Notes: generated from the sequence alone by a model not told the origin. Counted from the stretch's first letter, positions 1-9,565 are shown. The stretch is 64,000 nucleotides of DNA from Clostridia bacterium (GCA_029258515.1 JARHYK010000018.1:46430-110429); one strand, 5' to 3'. Made by a program: numbers and translations.

Positions 1-389
1 ATTTGGAGAAAATATCATTTAGTGTTAGTGGATTAGTTTTTGTATTAGGAATAGCGATTTATATGTCTATGGTAAAAATAAATGTTGATATAAATAAGTT
101 AGAAATGCCAGTAGCATATGTTGTCAGTAATCAATATGTAAATATAAAATTAGCTTATGGAATAGTAATTTTATCATCTATTTTGACAACAGCAGTATCA
201 ATAGGAAATGGGTTATTAAATAATATAATTGAAAAAAAAGATAATAAAATAATAGGACTGATAGTAATTTGTATAATTGGAGTTTTTATATCTCAAATAG
301 GTTTTTCTAATTTAATTAGCTATTTATATCCAATGTTTGGTTATTTGGGAGTAATTATTTTTTTACTTATAAATTTAAAAGTAGAGTAG
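1..389 (+). CDS. YkvI-like polytopic membrane protein, C-terminal part (gene enters from outside the window)
   Basis: The reading frame is open from the window edge to a TAG stop, so the true start lies upstream. The 128 visible residues form about four hydrophobic helices (near residues 5-22, 48-70, 82-100 and 104-124) joined by short charged loops, the second loop being Lys/Asp rich. The pattern of a Gly-Tyr-Leu-Gly helix ending in a short basic tail resembles the C-terminus of the uncharacterised YkvI transporter-like family. The family call is from pattern memory and only moderately sure; an integral membrane protein is certain. No terminator is obvious before the next gene. Confidence 0.55.
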   Translation, partial: LEKISFSVSGLVFVLGIAIYMSMVKINVDINKLEMPVAYVVSNQYVNIKLAYGIVILSSILTTAVSIGNGLLNNIIEKKDNKIIGLIVICIIGVFISQIGFSNLISYLYPMFGYLGVIIFLLINLKVE

Positions 390-525
390 ATAAAAAGCAA
401 TAAATTGCGCTAATTTGATTTGAATATTTTAGTAAAGATTTAACTAAATATCAAAAAATATCTTGATTAAAAGAGAAAAAACTGATATAAATAAATTAAC
501 AAAAGAATAAAGAAGGGGATATAGT

Positions 526-1707
526 ATGAAAGATTTTTGGATTGAACCTCAAAGTAAGAACTTGAATAAGAAAAAAATAGTTATTACTTCTATAATAGCT
601 ATTATAGTTATAACTTTGATTAGTGTGATTTTAGTATATATAAACAATATACAATTTAGAGAGTGGGCTGACAAAAAAGTTTTAAGAAAAGAAGTTAAAC
701 AGGATAAATTGGCTGTGATAGAATTAAAAGATGAAGAGAATTCTAAGGTATTTGCTTTTGAACAGTATATAGGGGTTTTAGGAAAAAATGAGTTTAGGAT
801 ATACAATAGTACTGCAAAGGAAGAAAAAAAATTAAATGTAGAAATTTCAAATCCTATTTTTTCTTCTAATGGTAGATATTTGACAATAGCTGATGAAAAT
901 GGATCAAAAATATATTATATAGCTGATAAAAATATATTATGGGAGAAAGATTTAGAAGGAAATATAGTGCAAGTTGTTGTGAGCAAAAATGGATATTTAG
1001 CAGTTTCATGTTTAGATTCAGCACATAAAACAAATGTAAAAGTTTTTAATGAAAAAGGAGAATTACTATTTACAACATTTATTTCAACGACAAGAGTTTG
1101 TGATATATCTATATCTAATGACAATAAGTATTTAGCTATAGCACAGATTGATACTTCTGGAATTGTAATTGAATCAAAAGTAGAAGTAATATCAATAGAG
1201 AAGGCTAAGACTATGCCAAATGATTCTAAAATATTGGTATATAAATTTGAAAATAATGAATTAATTACAAATATACAATATCAAGATAAAAATAGACTTA
1301 TTTGTATGTCTAAAGATAGAATAATTAAATTATTAGAAGATGGATCTCAAGAAGAAATAAATAGTAATAAAGAAAAAAAGCTTGCTTTTAAAACTATTGA
1401 GTTAAATAGTGATGTTGCAGTAGTGGAAGAAAAATCAACAAATTTATTTTCAGCTGATTCATTTGTGACAATAATAAATACTGACAACAAAAGTCAAGTG
1501 AATTATACAGCTAAATTTGTTACAAAAGAAATTTACACATATAATAATATAATTGCTTTAAATTTGGGAAATGAAATAGAGTTTATAAATACAAGTGGTT
1601 GGCTTATTAAAAGATACATGGCTAAGCAAGAAATATCAGATATTACTTTGTCTGGAAATTTAGCTGGTATTATTTATAGGGATAAAATAGAGATAGTAAA
1701 TTTATAA
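526..1707 (+). CDS. DUF5711-like membrane-anchored beta-propeller protein
   Basis: A 393-residue protein with a short cytoplasmic N-terminus, one membrane helix at about residues 19-41, and a large extracellular part rich in repeated beta-strand motifs such as 'NGRYLTIADENG', 'NGYLAVSC' and 'NDNKYLAIAQ', typical of WD40/YVTN-like propeller blades. This architecture matches DUF5711 proteins of Clostridia, whose function is unknown. A GAAGGGGAT ribosome binding site precedes the ATG. It lies 12 nt upstream of the cvpA-like gene, so the two are probably co-transcribed, and an LCP wall ligase follows. The neighbourhood suggests an envelope role, which is inference. Confidence 0.7.
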   Translation: MKDFWIEPQSKNLNKKKIVITSIIAIIVITLISVILVYINNIQFREWADKKVLRKEVKQDKLAVIELKDEENSKVFAFEQYIGVLGKNEFRIYNSTAKEEKKLNVEISNPIFSSNGRYLTIADENGSKIYYIADKNILWEKDLEGNIVQVVVSKNGYLAVSCLDSAHKTNVKVFNEKGELLFTTFISTTRVCDISISNDNKYLAIAQIDTSGIVIESKVEVISIEKAKTMPNDSKILVYKFENNELITNIQYQDKNRLICMSKDRIIKLLEDGSQEEINSNKEKKLAFKTIELNSDVAVVEEKSTNLFSADSFVTIINTDNKSQVNYTAKFVTKEIYTYNNIIALNLGNEIEFINTSGWLIKRYMAKQEISDITLSGNLAGIIYRDKIEIVNL

Positions 1708-1719
1708 GGAGGATGCATT

Positions 1720-2289
1720 ATGGTAGTAGATTTAATTATTGTTGCAACTTTGGCATTATCTATTTATTTAGGATATAAAAAGGGATTAATAGAACTTGGG
1801 ATAAAGGCTATTTCGGTTATAATTGCATTGGTTATAACTTTAATCTTATATAGACCAATATCAGATTTTATAATTAATAATACAAAATTAGATGATAAAA
1901 TACAACAGACTATACTTAGTAAGAATAATGATGAGGCAGATAATAAAATTAAAAATGAAATATTACCAGAAGTGGCAAATCAATTAGCTGAAAATATAGT
2001 AAGAACAGGAATTATGTTGATTTTGTATTTTGTTATAAAAGTTTTATTAAGATTTATATCAGCATTAGCGAATTTTATTGCAAAATTACCAATACTAAAT
2101 CAATTTAACAAAATTGGTGGTATTTTATTTGGAACAATGAGAGGATTGATTTTGATATATGTGTTATTAATAATTGTTAAATTTGTTGGTGAGATAAATC
2201 CAACTAATAAATTACATTTAGAAATTGAAAATTCTTTTATTGGTAAAGAAATGTACAATAAAAACGTAATCGAACTTTTTTTGGAATAA
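1720..2289 (+). CDS. CvpA family membrane protein
   Basis: A 189-residue protein with four predicted membrane helices. It opens with a 'DLIIVATLALSIYLGYKKG' segment, the characteristic start of CvpA/YshB-type proteins (colicin V production family), and has the family's hydrophobic C-terminal half containing 'GGILFGTMRGLILIYVLL'. Members are poorly understood membrane proteins linked to envelope stress and, in E. coli, colicin V secretion. An AGGAGG motif lies just before the ATG. The gene follows the DUF5711 gene by 12 nt and probably shares its transcript. The next gene has its own promoter. Confidence 0.85.
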   Translation: MVVDLIIVATLALSIYLGYKKGLIELGIKAISVIIALVITLILYRPISDFIINNTKLDDKIQQTILSKNNDEADNKIKNEILPEVANQLAENIVRTGIMLILYFVIKVLLRFISALANFIAKLPILNQFNKIGGILFGTMRGLILIYVLLIIVKFVGEINPTNKLHLEIENSFIGKEMYNKNVIELFLE

Positions 2290-2302
2290 TCTAAATTTTA
2301 GG

Positions 2303-2331
2303 TTGTAAAATATAAATTATTTTGATATAAT
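2303..2331 (+). promoter_or_regulatory. sigma-A-type promoter for the LCP gene
   Basis: TTGTAA at 2303-2308 and a perfect TATAAT at 2326-2331 are separated by 17 nt. The -10 lies 30 nt before the GTG start of the LCP gene. Assigned from consensus match only. Confidence 0.6.
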
Positions 2332-2360
2332 GGTAGCATAAATTTTTGGGAGGAACAAAA

Positions 2361-3665
2361 GTGAAAATCAAACAAAATAAAAAGAGAAAAATGAAATTGT
2401 GGAAAAAAATATTATTAGTAATTTTAGTAGGAATAGTTATTTTTGGAATATGTTTTGGGTATAAAACATATAAAAATGGAGGAGGGCTTTCAGGAATGTT
2501 AGCAACAATGGTAGGACATGATGAACAGACAAAGAAAAATTTACCAGAATTAAAGTTATTACTTTTAGGGGTAAGTACAGATGAAAGTGATAATGCACCA
2601 GCAGACACAATTATGATAGTGTCATATAATCCAAATACTCAAAAAGCAAATTTATTATCAATTCCAAGAGATACATATGTAGGAAAAAATAAGAATAAGG
2701 CTACTCCATCTGATAAAATAAATTGTTTATATAGTTTAGGAATCGATAAAATGTTAACTGCAGTAAATGATCTTACAGGTTTAGATATTCATTATTATGC
2801 AGTTGTTAAAACAGAGGCTTTAATTAAATTGGTAGATGCAATTGGAGGAGTAGATTTTTATGTACCAATGAATATGAAATATACAGATACATCACAAGAT
2901 TTATTTATAGATCTTAAAGAAGGTATGCAAAAAATTGATGGAAATAAGGCAGAACAGTTACTAAGATTTAGAAAAAATGATAATAACACAACATACTCTG
3001 AAGAATATGGTGGCAATGATACAGGAAGAATGAGAACTCAAAGAGAGTTTATAGAAGCAGTATTAAAACAAACTTTAAGACCAAGTAATGTGTTTAAATT
3101 AGGAGAAATTTTGGACATTGCTAATAAGTATTTAGAAACAAATTTAGATATGGGTTATTTAAAAGATTATATTCCATATGCAGTTGAATTTAGTACAGAA
3201 AATCTAACAACAGGAGTTATTCCTGGAATTAATAATCAATTACCTCCTACAAGTAAAAAATGGTGGTTTTTTGAACCAAATAAAAAAGAAATGGAAGAAT
3301 TAATTCATGGAGTTTTCTATACTGAGACTGAAGAAAATAAAAATGAGAATGAAGTTGATTCGAATCAAGTAGTTACATCAAAAATAGCAAAATCGGAAAT
3401 AAAATTAGAAGTCTTAAATGGAACAGGTAAATCTTCTAATTTGCAACAAGCAGTTAAAATATTAAAACAAAATGGATTTAAAGTAACAAAAACAGGAAAT
3501 ACTTCTCAAATTTCTAAAACAATAATAACAAATAAAAAAGAAATTGACAATGAAACAATTCAAGAGATTAAATCAATTTTAAGTACAGGAAATATTACAA
3601 ATAATAAAAATTTAAGCAGCAAAGTAGATATAACAATAATAATAGGTAGTGATTTTAATAAATAA
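2361..3665 (+). CDS. LCP (LytR-CpsA-Psr) family cell-wall polymer ligase with C-terminal LytR_C domain
   Basis: LCP enzymes attach lipid-linked anionic glycopolymers to peptidoglycan outside the membrane. The protein has a basic N-terminus, one membrane helix (about residues 10-32) and an LCP catalytic domain showing 'APADTIMIVSYNP', 'SIPRDTYV' and the Asp/Arg-rich 'GNDTGRMRTQREF' motif that binds the polyprenyl pyrophosphate. A LytR_C domain begins at about residue 343 ('IKLEVLNGTGKSSNLQ'). I chose GTG at 2361, preceded by GGGAGGA at good spacing, rather than the TTG at 2346, which lies in the ribosome binding site. Own promoter upstream and terminator just downstream, so probably monocistronic. 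Confidence 0.9.
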   Translation: MKIKQNKKRKMKLWKKILLVILVGIVIFGICFGYKTYKNGGGLSGMLATMVGHDEQTKKNLPELKLLLLGVSTDESDNAPADTIMIVSYNPNTQKANLLSIPRDTYVGKNKNKATPSDKINCLYSLGIDKMLTAVNDLTGLDIHYYAVVKTEALIKLVDAIGGVDFYVPMNMKYTDTSQDLFIDLKEGMQKIDGNKAEQLLRFRKNDNNTTYSEEYGGNDTGRMRTQREFIEAVLKQTLRPSNVFKLGEILDIANKYLETNLDMGYLKDYIPYAVEFSTENLTTGVIPGINNQLPPTSKKWWFFEPNKKEMEELIHGVFYTETEENKNENEVDSNQVVTSKIAKSEIKLEVLNGTGKSSNLQQAVKILKQNGFKVTKTGNTSQISKTIITNKKEIDNETIQEIKSILSTGNITNNKNLSSKVDITIIIGSDFNK

Positions 3666-3668
3666 AAT

Positions 3669-3702
3669 AGTGCCCTATTTTGTAGGGCACTATAATTTTT
3701 TC
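3669..3702 (+). terminator. rho-independent terminator after the LCP gene
   Basis: A 9-bp perfect stem (AGTGCCCTA / TAGGGCACT) with a 5-nt loop is followed by TATAATTTTTT. It sits between convergent genes and may also serve the carboxypeptidase gene on the other strand. Confidence 0.85.
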
Positions 3703-3719
3703 AAATTTTTATAATAAAT

Positions 3720-4949
3720 TTAATTTTTATTCTTTTTTTCAGCATTCCAGAAAAAAACAGCAAATAGTATAATAATAATAGTAATCAATAATAATATTTG
3801 TAAAAAATACGTTTTAGATGTAGAAACTTCTACGTTTGTTTCTGCTATTAAATTGGCAGAATAATTCTTATCGTCTATTATATATGTTGCATTCCCTAAG
3901 ACTTTTCCTTTGGCGATTGGCGCTAATGGTAGGCTTTTTAATGTTATTTGTGGCAAAATATTTTCACTAGAATTATTTATATTGGTAAATACATCTATAT
4001 TAGTATCTAAAATTAGATTTAAGTTTTTAGTTTCTGTGGTACCGTTTTGAATAGTGATATTTGTTATTATGCTTCCTTTTTTGGCTATAGTTTTATATGC
4101 ATAATTTGAAAAACCATATTCAAATAAATTTTTTGTTTCATTAAATCTAATATCTGAAGTACTAGCCCCTAAAATAACACAAGTGTAATTTAATCCATTC
4201 TTGTTTGCGATTGAGACAAGACAATTTTTGGCTTGGGATGTAAATCCAGTTTTGCAAGCTACAATTTGAGGGTAATAAAATGATGTAGTAGAGTTTTTAT
4301 CTAATATCATTGCATTTGTATTAGTGAAATACCTTTCACTACTGATGTTAGTAGGTGGGATTTTACAAGATTGTAAGCTGGAATATTTTTTAAAAGTAGC
4401 ATTTTGATAGCAGTATTGCATTAAAAGAGCTATATCGTAAGCCGTTGAGTAATGATTATCATTGTGCATACCACTAGGATTTGTAAAATGTGTGTTGTTT
4501 AAATTTAATTCTTTACATTTTTGATTCATTCTATTGGCAAAAGCTTCTAGTGAATTATCCATATGAACTGCTAGAACATTTGCTGCATCATTTGCTGAAT
4601 GTACTAATAATAATTTTAATAAAGAATCGATTGATATTTCTTCATTTGGTTTTAAGTTGGCAATGCTATATCCAGCAGGAATTGAAGAGATTGCTTCTTC
4701 TTTTACTTTTACAATATCATTTAAATTAGTATTTTCTATTGCCAAAATAGCTGTTAGTATTTTTGTTATACTTGCTGGTTCTAATTTTTTGTGAATGTCT
4801 TTTTCAAATAATATTTTCTTTGTAGAATTTTCCATTAAAATAGCAGAATTAGATGTTATATTTGGATTTTCTTGAAATGCAAGAGATTTAATATTATAGC
4901 TACATAAGATAAATAATATTGATAATAATATAATTTTTTTAAATTTCAA
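3720..4949 (-). CDS. D-alanyl-D-alanine carboxypeptidase (PBP5/DacF type)
   Basis: A 409-residue penicillin-binding protein that trims the terminal D-Ala from peptidoglycan stem peptides outside the membrane. It has an N-terminal signal peptide and all three active-site motifs of the S11 family: SxxK in 'EPASITKILTA' (Ser about residue 61), SxN in 'VHSANDAAN', and KTG in 'ACKTGFTSQAKNC'. A beta-sandwich domain follows, then a C-terminal hydrophobic helix and a short Lys/Asn tail that anchors it to the membrane. AAGGAG precedes the ATG on the minus strand. It stands alone between two plus-strand genes. Whether it is the vegetative or a sporulation-specific (DacB/DacF) paralogue cannot be told from the sequence. 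Confidence 0.93.
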   Translation of the reverse strand: MKFKKIILLSILFILCSYNIKSLAFQENPNITSNSAILMENSTKKILFEKDIHKKLEPASITKILTAILAIENTNLNDIVKVKEEAISSIPAGYSIANLKPNEEISIDSLLKLLLVHSANDAANVLAVHMDNSLEAFANRMNQKCKELNLNNTHFTNPSGMHNDNHYSTAYDIALLMQYCYQNATFKKYSSLQSCKIPPTNISSERYFTNTNAMILDKNSTTSFYYPQIVACKTGFTSQAKNCLVSIANKNGLNYTCVILGASTSDIRFNETKNLFEYGFSNYAYKTIAKKGSIITNITIQNGTTETKNLNLILDTNIDVFTNINNSSENILPQITLKSLPLAPIAKGKVLGNATYIIDDKNYSANLIAETNVEVSTSKTYFLQILLLITIIIILFAVFFWNAEKKNKN

Positions 4950-5041
4950 TTTTTAACTCCTTATTTTAAACTAAGATATAATATACAGTATTTTTGAAAA
5001 TAAATCAAGAGAAGATTAAATAAAGAAAGAAGGTTAGATAA

Positions 5042-5704
5042 ATGAATGATTTAAATAATAGAAAGAAAAAAAACATAATTTTAATTGTAATGATTATTAT
5101 CGCTTTGAGCACTTTATTTTTTATAATTAAAGAAAATGATAGTGATAATGAAGAAAAAGTAGTTTGTATGGAAGATAGTGAAAAGAAGGAAAAAGAGGAT
5201 GAATTATCAAATACAAATGAAGAGGAAGTAGAAAAAAAGCAAGAGTTGGTTATGGTACATGTTACTGGAGAAGTGAAAAAGGAGGGAGTATATTCTTTAA
5301 TAAAGGGAAGTAGAATAAAGGATGCTGTTGATATGGCAGGTGGAATAACAGAAAAAGCATGTATTGAAAATATTAATTTTGCTGCTAAATTAGAAGATGA
5401 AATGAGAATAAAAATTCCAAATAAAGAGGAAGTGGAAAATAAAAAAGAACTAGAGAAAGATACATGTTCAGAAATAAAAATGAAAGACGAGAGTATAAAA
5501 AAATCAAAAAAAGTTAAGATTAATATTAATAAAGCGACCAAAGAGGAATTAGAAAGTATTAGTAGTGTGGGGCCATCTACTGCTGATAAAATTATAAAGC
5601 ATAGAAACGAAAATGGTAAGTTTAAAAATATCGAAGATATTAAAAAGGTGAAAGGGATTGGAGAAAGCAAGTTTCAAAATATGAAAGATGAAATCGAAGT
5701 TTGA
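5042..5704 (+). CDS. ComEA-like protein: SLBB domain plus helix-hairpin-helix DNA-binding domain
   Basis: A 220-residue protein anchored by one N-terminal helix (about residues 11-29), followed by an acidic Glu/Lys-rich linker. An SLBB domain spans about residues 75-130 ('HVTGEVKKEGVYSL'), and a C-terminal pair of helix-hairpin-helix motifs follows ('ININKATKEELESISSVG' and 'IEDIKKVKGIGESK'). This is the layout of ComEA, the surface DNA receptor for natural transformation. No comEB/comEC follows here; the comE operon is split, and homologues can have other roles. AGAAGG precedes the ATG. Confidence 0.82.
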   Translation: MNDLNNRKKKNIILIVMIIIALSTLFFIIKENDSDNEEKVVCMEDSEKKEKEDELSNTNEEEVEKKQELVMVHVTGEVKKEGVYSLIKGSRIKDAVDMAGGITEKACIENINFAAKLEDEMRIKIPNKEEVENKKELEKDTCSEIKMKDESIKKSKKVKININKATKEELESISSVGPSTADKIIKHRNENGKFKNIEDIKKVKGIGESKFQNMKDEIEV

Positions 5705-5860
5705 TTGTAAATAAAGTTAAAAAAGAAAATATTAATAGATATTTATAAAATTATGTTTTAGACTTGAAAAATTGTTTAAAATATAGTATAAGTATTATAA
5801 GCATTGCTAAATGGATGTTTAATAGAATTTTTATTATAAAATTTAGAGAGGAAGATTTTA

Positions 5861-7111
5861 ATGGACAAGAATTTAGGAGAAATAACTGCATTATTAAAAA
5901 AATATAATCAAGAGCAGTTATTGAATGAATATGAAAATTTAGATGAACAAAAGAAAAAAATGTTATTAGAACAAATAGAAAATATTGATTTTGAATTGAT
6001 GAATCATTTATATTTGACTACTAAAGGGGAGAATAAGAATCAAAGTGATACTATTACTCCTATAGATTATTTAGATAAAAACAAGTTATATGATGATTAC
6101 AAATATTATGATAACATAGGAAAAAAGGCAATAGAAGAAGGAAAATTAGTTGCTGTTACTATGGCAGGAGGACAAGGGACTAGACTAGGTCATACAGGGC
6201 CAAAAGGAACTTTTGATATAGGACTTCCTTCTCATAAATCATTATTTGAATTATTAAGTGATTCTTTAAAAGAAGCAGGAAAAAGATATGATGTTACAAT
6301 TCCTTGGTTTATAATGACAAGTAAAGAAAATCATAAAGCTACTGTTGAATTTTTTGAAAAACATAGATTTTTTGGATATCAAAAAAACAAGAATTTATTT
6401 TTCTTTAATCAAGGTCAATTGCCAATGATGGATACAGAAGGAAAAATTTTAATTGGAGAAGATGGATTAGTTAAGTTAGCAGCAGATGGTCATGGTGGAA
6501 TTTACGAAGCTTTAGTTAAAAATAAAATGACAGATAAAATGAGAGAATTAGGAGCTGAATGGGTATTTATTGGTGGTGTTGATAATTGTCTTGTTAGAAT
6601 GGTTGATGCTGTTTTAATGGGAATTGCTATTGATAAAGAAGTAACTGTTGCTTGTAAATCAGTTGTAAAAGCAAATCCACATGAAAAAGTTGGAGTTTTT
6701 TGCAAGAAAAATGGAAAACCTAATGTAGTTGAATATTCTGAAATTACAGATGAAATGGCTGAGGCTAGAGATGAAGATGGAGAACTTTTATATGGGGAAT
6801 CACATATTTTGTGTAATTTGTTTAGTGTAGATGCTGTTGAAAGAATGGGAGCTAGACCATTACCTTATCATGTGGCATATAAAAAAGCTAAATATTTAGA
6901 TAAAGATGGAAATTTAGTAGTACCGGATTCACCCAATGCATATAAGTTTGAAGCATTTTTATTTGATGCTTTTGGAGAAGTTGATGATATGGCTGTTTTA
7001 AGAGTAAATAGAGAAGAAGAATTTGCACCTGTTAAAAATTCAGACGATGCTGGTGTAGATTGCCCAAAAACTGCTAGAAAATTGTATATGAATCTACATG
7101 GGGACAAATAA
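5861..7111 (+). CDS. UDPGP-family UDP-sugar pyrophosphorylase (UDP-GlcNAc/UDP-glucose type)
   Basis: The 416-residue protein has the UDPGP nucleotidyltransferase signature 'TMAGGQGTRLGHTGPKG' at about residue 102. It also has the uridine-binding 'ADGHGGIY' loop, 'GGVDNCLV' and a late 'NAYKFEAFLFDAF' motif. These are the motifs of the eukaryotic-type UAP1 group, which makes UDP-N-acetylhexosamine from UTP and sugar-1-phosphate. The exact sugar cannot be fixed from sequence. A phosphohexomutase gene follows 57 nt downstream and would supply the sugar-1-phosphate, so the pair probably forms a nucleotide-sugar module for wall or glycolipid synthesis. A short GGGACAAA/TTTGTCCC hairpin (7101-7126) covers the stop codon and may attenuate read-through. 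Confidence 0.88.
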   Translation: MDKNLGEITALLKKYNQEQLLNEYENLDEQKKKMLLEQIENIDFELMNHLYLTTKGENKNQSDTITPIDYLDKNKLYDDYKYYDNIGKKAIEEGKLVAVTMAGGQGTRLGHTGPKGTFDIGLPSHKSLFELLSDSLKEAGKRYDVTIPWFIMTSKENHKATVEFFEKHRFFGYQKNKNLFFFNQGQLPMMDTEGKILIGEDGLVKLAADGHGGIYEALVKNKMTDKMRELGAEWVFIGGVDNCLVRMVDAVLMGIAIDKEVTVACKSVVKANPHEKVGVFCKKNGKPNVVEYSEITDEMAEARDEDGELLYGESHILCNLFSVDAVERMGARPLPYHVAYKKAKYLDKDGNLVVPDSPNAYKFEAFLFDAFGEVDDMAVLRVNREEEFAPVKNSDDAGVDCPKTARKLYMNLHGDK

Positions 7112-7168
7112 AATATATTTTGTCCCTTTTGGGCTTTAAAAGTAAATTAGGAAAAGAGGTTAGGTAAA

Positions 7169-8899
7169 ATGGAAAAGTATATGGAAGAATACAAAAGATG
7201 GTGTGAAAGTGATGAGTTTGATGAAGAAACTAAAATGGAACTTTTAAATATAAAAGGTGATGAAAAAGAAATAGAAGATAGATTTTATAAAGAATTGGAA
7301 TTTGGAACTGCTGGGTTAAGAGGAATTATCGGAGCAGGGACTAATAGAATGAATAAATATACAGTAGGAAGAGCAACTCAAGGATTAGCAAATTATATCT
7401 TGGCTCAAGGAACTTCTAAAAAGGGTGTTGCAATTAGTTATGATTCAAGAATTATGTCTAAAGAGTTTAGTGAACAAACTGCATTGATTTTAAATGCAAA
7501 TGGAATTAAAACATATTTATTTGAAAATCTTAGACCTGTTCCTGAATTATCATTTGCGGTTCGTGAACTTAAATGTACTGCTGGTATTATGATTACGGCT
7601 AGTCATAATCCACCAAAATATAATGGATATAAAGTGTATTGGGATGATGGTTCTCAAATTGTTGCACCAAGAGATGTAGAAATTATTGAAAATGTTAAAA
7701 ATGTTAAGAATTTTACAGAAATAAAAATGATTGATAGAAAAACTGCAGAAGATAAAGGTTTATTTAATATTATAGGAAAAGAAATGGATGATAAATATCT
7801 TGGGAAGTTAGAAAGCTTAGTATTAAATCCAGAAATCGTAAAAGAAGAAGGAAAGAATTTAAAGGTTGTTTATACTCCTTTACATGGAACTGGAAATACT
7901 ATTGCTGAGAGATTGCTAAAAGAGATAGGTATTCAAAATTTATATGTTGTTCCTGAACAAAAAGAACCAGATGGAAAATTCCCAACTGTTGATTATCCTA
8001 ATCCAGAAGATCCAAAAGCTTTTAAATTGGCATTAGAATTGGCTAAAAAAGTTGATGCAGATGTTGTTTTGGCAACTGATCCAGATGCTGACAGATTAGG
8101 TGTTTTTGCTAAAGACAGTGTTAGTGGAGAATATATGAGTTATACAGGAAATATGTCTGCTTTATTAATAGCAGAGTATCGTATTTCTCAAATGAAACAA
8201 AAAGGAATGCTACCTGATAAAGGAATGATTATAAAAACTATTGTTTCTTCAAATTTAACAGATGCTATTGCTGAAAATTATAATTTGAAATTATTCGAAG
8301 TTTTAACAGGATTTAAAAATATAGGTGCAATTATGAGAAAGGCAGAAGAAACTAACTCTAATCAATATGTATTTGGATTTGAAGAAAGTTATGGATGCTT
8401 AATTGGTGATTATGCGAGGGATAAAGATGGAATTGCTGCTGTTATGGCTCTTTGTGAGGCGGCTTGTTTTGCTAAATCAGAAGGCAAAACTTTATGGGAC
8501 ATGATGAATGATATTTATGAAAAATATGGATATTATATGGAAACTCAAGTTGCTATTATTAGAGAGGGTAGTGAAGGTGCTAAGGAAATTCAAGAAATGA
8601 TGACTAAAACTAGAAACAAAGAAGTTAAAAAAATAGGAGATTTAAAAGTTTTAGAATTTAAAGATGTATATGAAGATTATGTTAAAAATATGATCAATGG
8701 TGAAGTTACTAAAACAGGATTACCAAAGTCTAATGTTTTATATTATGAGTTAGAAAATAATAGTTGGTGTTGTGTTAGACCTTCAGGTACAGAACCTAAG
8801 ATTAAGCTTTATATGGGAGTTAAAGGTAAAAATGAAGAAGAGGCTAAGAAAAAATTAGAAGTTTTAAAAAGTGCAATGGTTAAAGTAGTTACTGAATAA
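7169..8899 (+). CDS. alpha-D-phosphohexomutase (phosphoglucomutase/phosphomannomutase)
   Basis: The 576-residue length fits the PgcA/PGM2-like branch, which interconverts hexose-6-phosphate and hexose-1-phosphate in the cytosol. All diagnostic loops are present: the phosphoserine loop 'TASHNPPKYNGYKVYW' (about residue 142), the metal-binding 'DPDADRLG', the sugar-binding 'FGFEESYGC', and the C-terminal phosphate-binding 'RPSGTEPKIKLY'. GAAAAGAGG lies before the ATG. It pairs functionally with the pyrophosphorylase gene immediately upstream, and a strong terminator closes the unit. Confidence 0.94.
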   Translation: MEKYMEEYKRWCESDEFDEETKMELLNIKGDEKEIEDRFYKELEFGTAGLRGIIGAGTNRMNKYTVGRATQGLANYILAQGTSKKGVAISYDSRIMSKEFSEQTALILNANGIKTYLFENLRPVPELSFAVRELKCTAGIMITASHNPPKYNGYKVYWDDGSQIVAPRDVEIIENVKNVKNFTEIKMIDRKTAEDKGLFNIIGKEMDDKYLGKLESLVLNPEIVKEEGKNLKVVYTPLHGTGNTIAERLLKEIGIQNLYVVPEQKEPDGKFPTVDYPNPEDPKAFKLALELAKKVDADVVLATDPDADRLGVFAKDSVSGEYMSYTGNMSALLIAEYRISQMKQKGMLPDKGMIIKTIVSSNLTDAIAENYNLKLFEVLTGFKNIGAIMRKAEETNSNQYVFGFEESYGCLIGDYARDKDGIAAVMALCEAACFAKSEGKTLWDMMNDIYEKYGYYMETQVAIIREGSEGAKEIQEMMTKTRNKEVKKIGDLKVLEFKDVYEDYVKNMINGEVTKTGLPKSNVLYYELENNSWCCVRPSGTEPKIKLYMGVKGKNEEEAKKKLEVLKSAMVKVVTE

Positions 8900-8904
8900 T
8901 AAGT

Positions 8905-8946
8905 AAAAAACGATAATGCTTTTAGTAAAAGCGTTATCGTTTTTTC
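8905..8946 (+). terminator. rho-independent terminator after the phosphohexomutase gene
   Basis: A long stem pairs AAAAAACGATAA-TGCTTTT with AAAAGCG-TTATCGTTTTTT (one internal mismatch) around a 3-nt loop and ends in a T run. It lies between convergent genes and can act on both strands. Confidence 0.85.
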
Positions 8947-8952
8947 TAATTA

Positions 8953-9483
8953 TTAGGGTTGAAGATAGTGCTTACAATCAATTACAATAAATGAACAATG
9001 CTTTGCATTAATTGTTTCATAACCTATTGTAATCCACTCATAATCCTCAATTTTAGCGTTATAGTCTCTGACTTTTGCACAACCTTTATTTTCATCTGTA
9101 CTCGCACTCAAACGTTGACAAATTATAGAAGAGATTGCACATAAGTGAATTCCTAGCAGAGCTGAACTTGTTATGTGAAGACTATATGGGATTTGTGTTA
9201 CATAATATTCTTCATGTTGCTTAAATATGAAATAAGGTAATATTTGATTTCTTATTTTAGCTAAATCAGATTTAGTAACTTTTTGAAGTTCAAGTGATAT
9301 ATTTTCTGATGTCTCACTAATTAATTCTCTATAAAGAAGTTTTTTAGTACTTTTATGATATGCGTTTTTAAAAGTTCTTGCTATTTGAGTAAAATTTAAA
9401 GTACTAATCCGGCTATGTGTTAGTTCAATATTTTCGTAATCAAATGTAGTGATTGTTTTGGTGTTAAACACAGTAGATGTCAT
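8953..9483 (-). CDS. hypothetical 176-residue protein under a consensus promoter with two palindromic operator-like sites
   Basis: I do not recognise this protein. It has no signal peptide. The middle has a mildly hydrophobic stretch ('SSALLGIHLCAISSIICQRL') and the C-terminal third is Cys/His containing. Translation starts at an ATG 9 nt after AGGAGG. It is one of few genes here with a sense-reading in-frame CGG codon (codon 27, at 9415-9417 on the minus strand). A +1 shift there would hit a stop after a few codons, so either CGG is read as an amino acid here or full-length product is limited. It stands alone and its promoter region is unusually ordered. Transfer from elsewhere is possible but unproven. 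Confidence 0.6.
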   Translation of the reverse strand: MTSTVFNTKTITTFDYENIELTHSRISTLNFTQIARTFKNAYHKSTKKLLYRELISETSENISLELQKVTKSDLAKIRNQILPYFIFKQHEEYYVTQIPYSLHITSSALLGIHLCAISSIICQRLSASTDENKGCAKVRDYNAKIEDYEWITIGYETINAKHCSFIVIDCKHYLQP

Positions 9484-9506
9484 TATATAAGTCCTCCTAA
9501 TATTAG

Positions 9507-9527
9507 TATGAGATAACTAATCTCATA
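9507..9527 (-). promoter_or_regulatory. palindrome in the 5' leader of the orphan gene
   Basis: TATGAGAT and ATCTCATA form a perfect 8-bp inverted repeat around AACTA. It lies between the promoter and the ribosome binding site and is a candidate operator or RNA hairpin. Confidence 0.45.
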
Positions 9528-9542
9528 TTTAAAATGTTTATT

Positions 9543-9558
9543 TATACTTTTTAGTATA
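9543..9558 (-). promoter_or_regulatory. operator-like palindrome overlapping the predicted transcription start
   Basis: TATACT-TTTT-AGTATA is a perfect 6-bp inverted repeat starting about 8 nt downstream of the -10 element. Position and symmetry suit a dimeric repressor site. Confidence 0.5.
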
Positions 9559-9565
9559 GATTTAT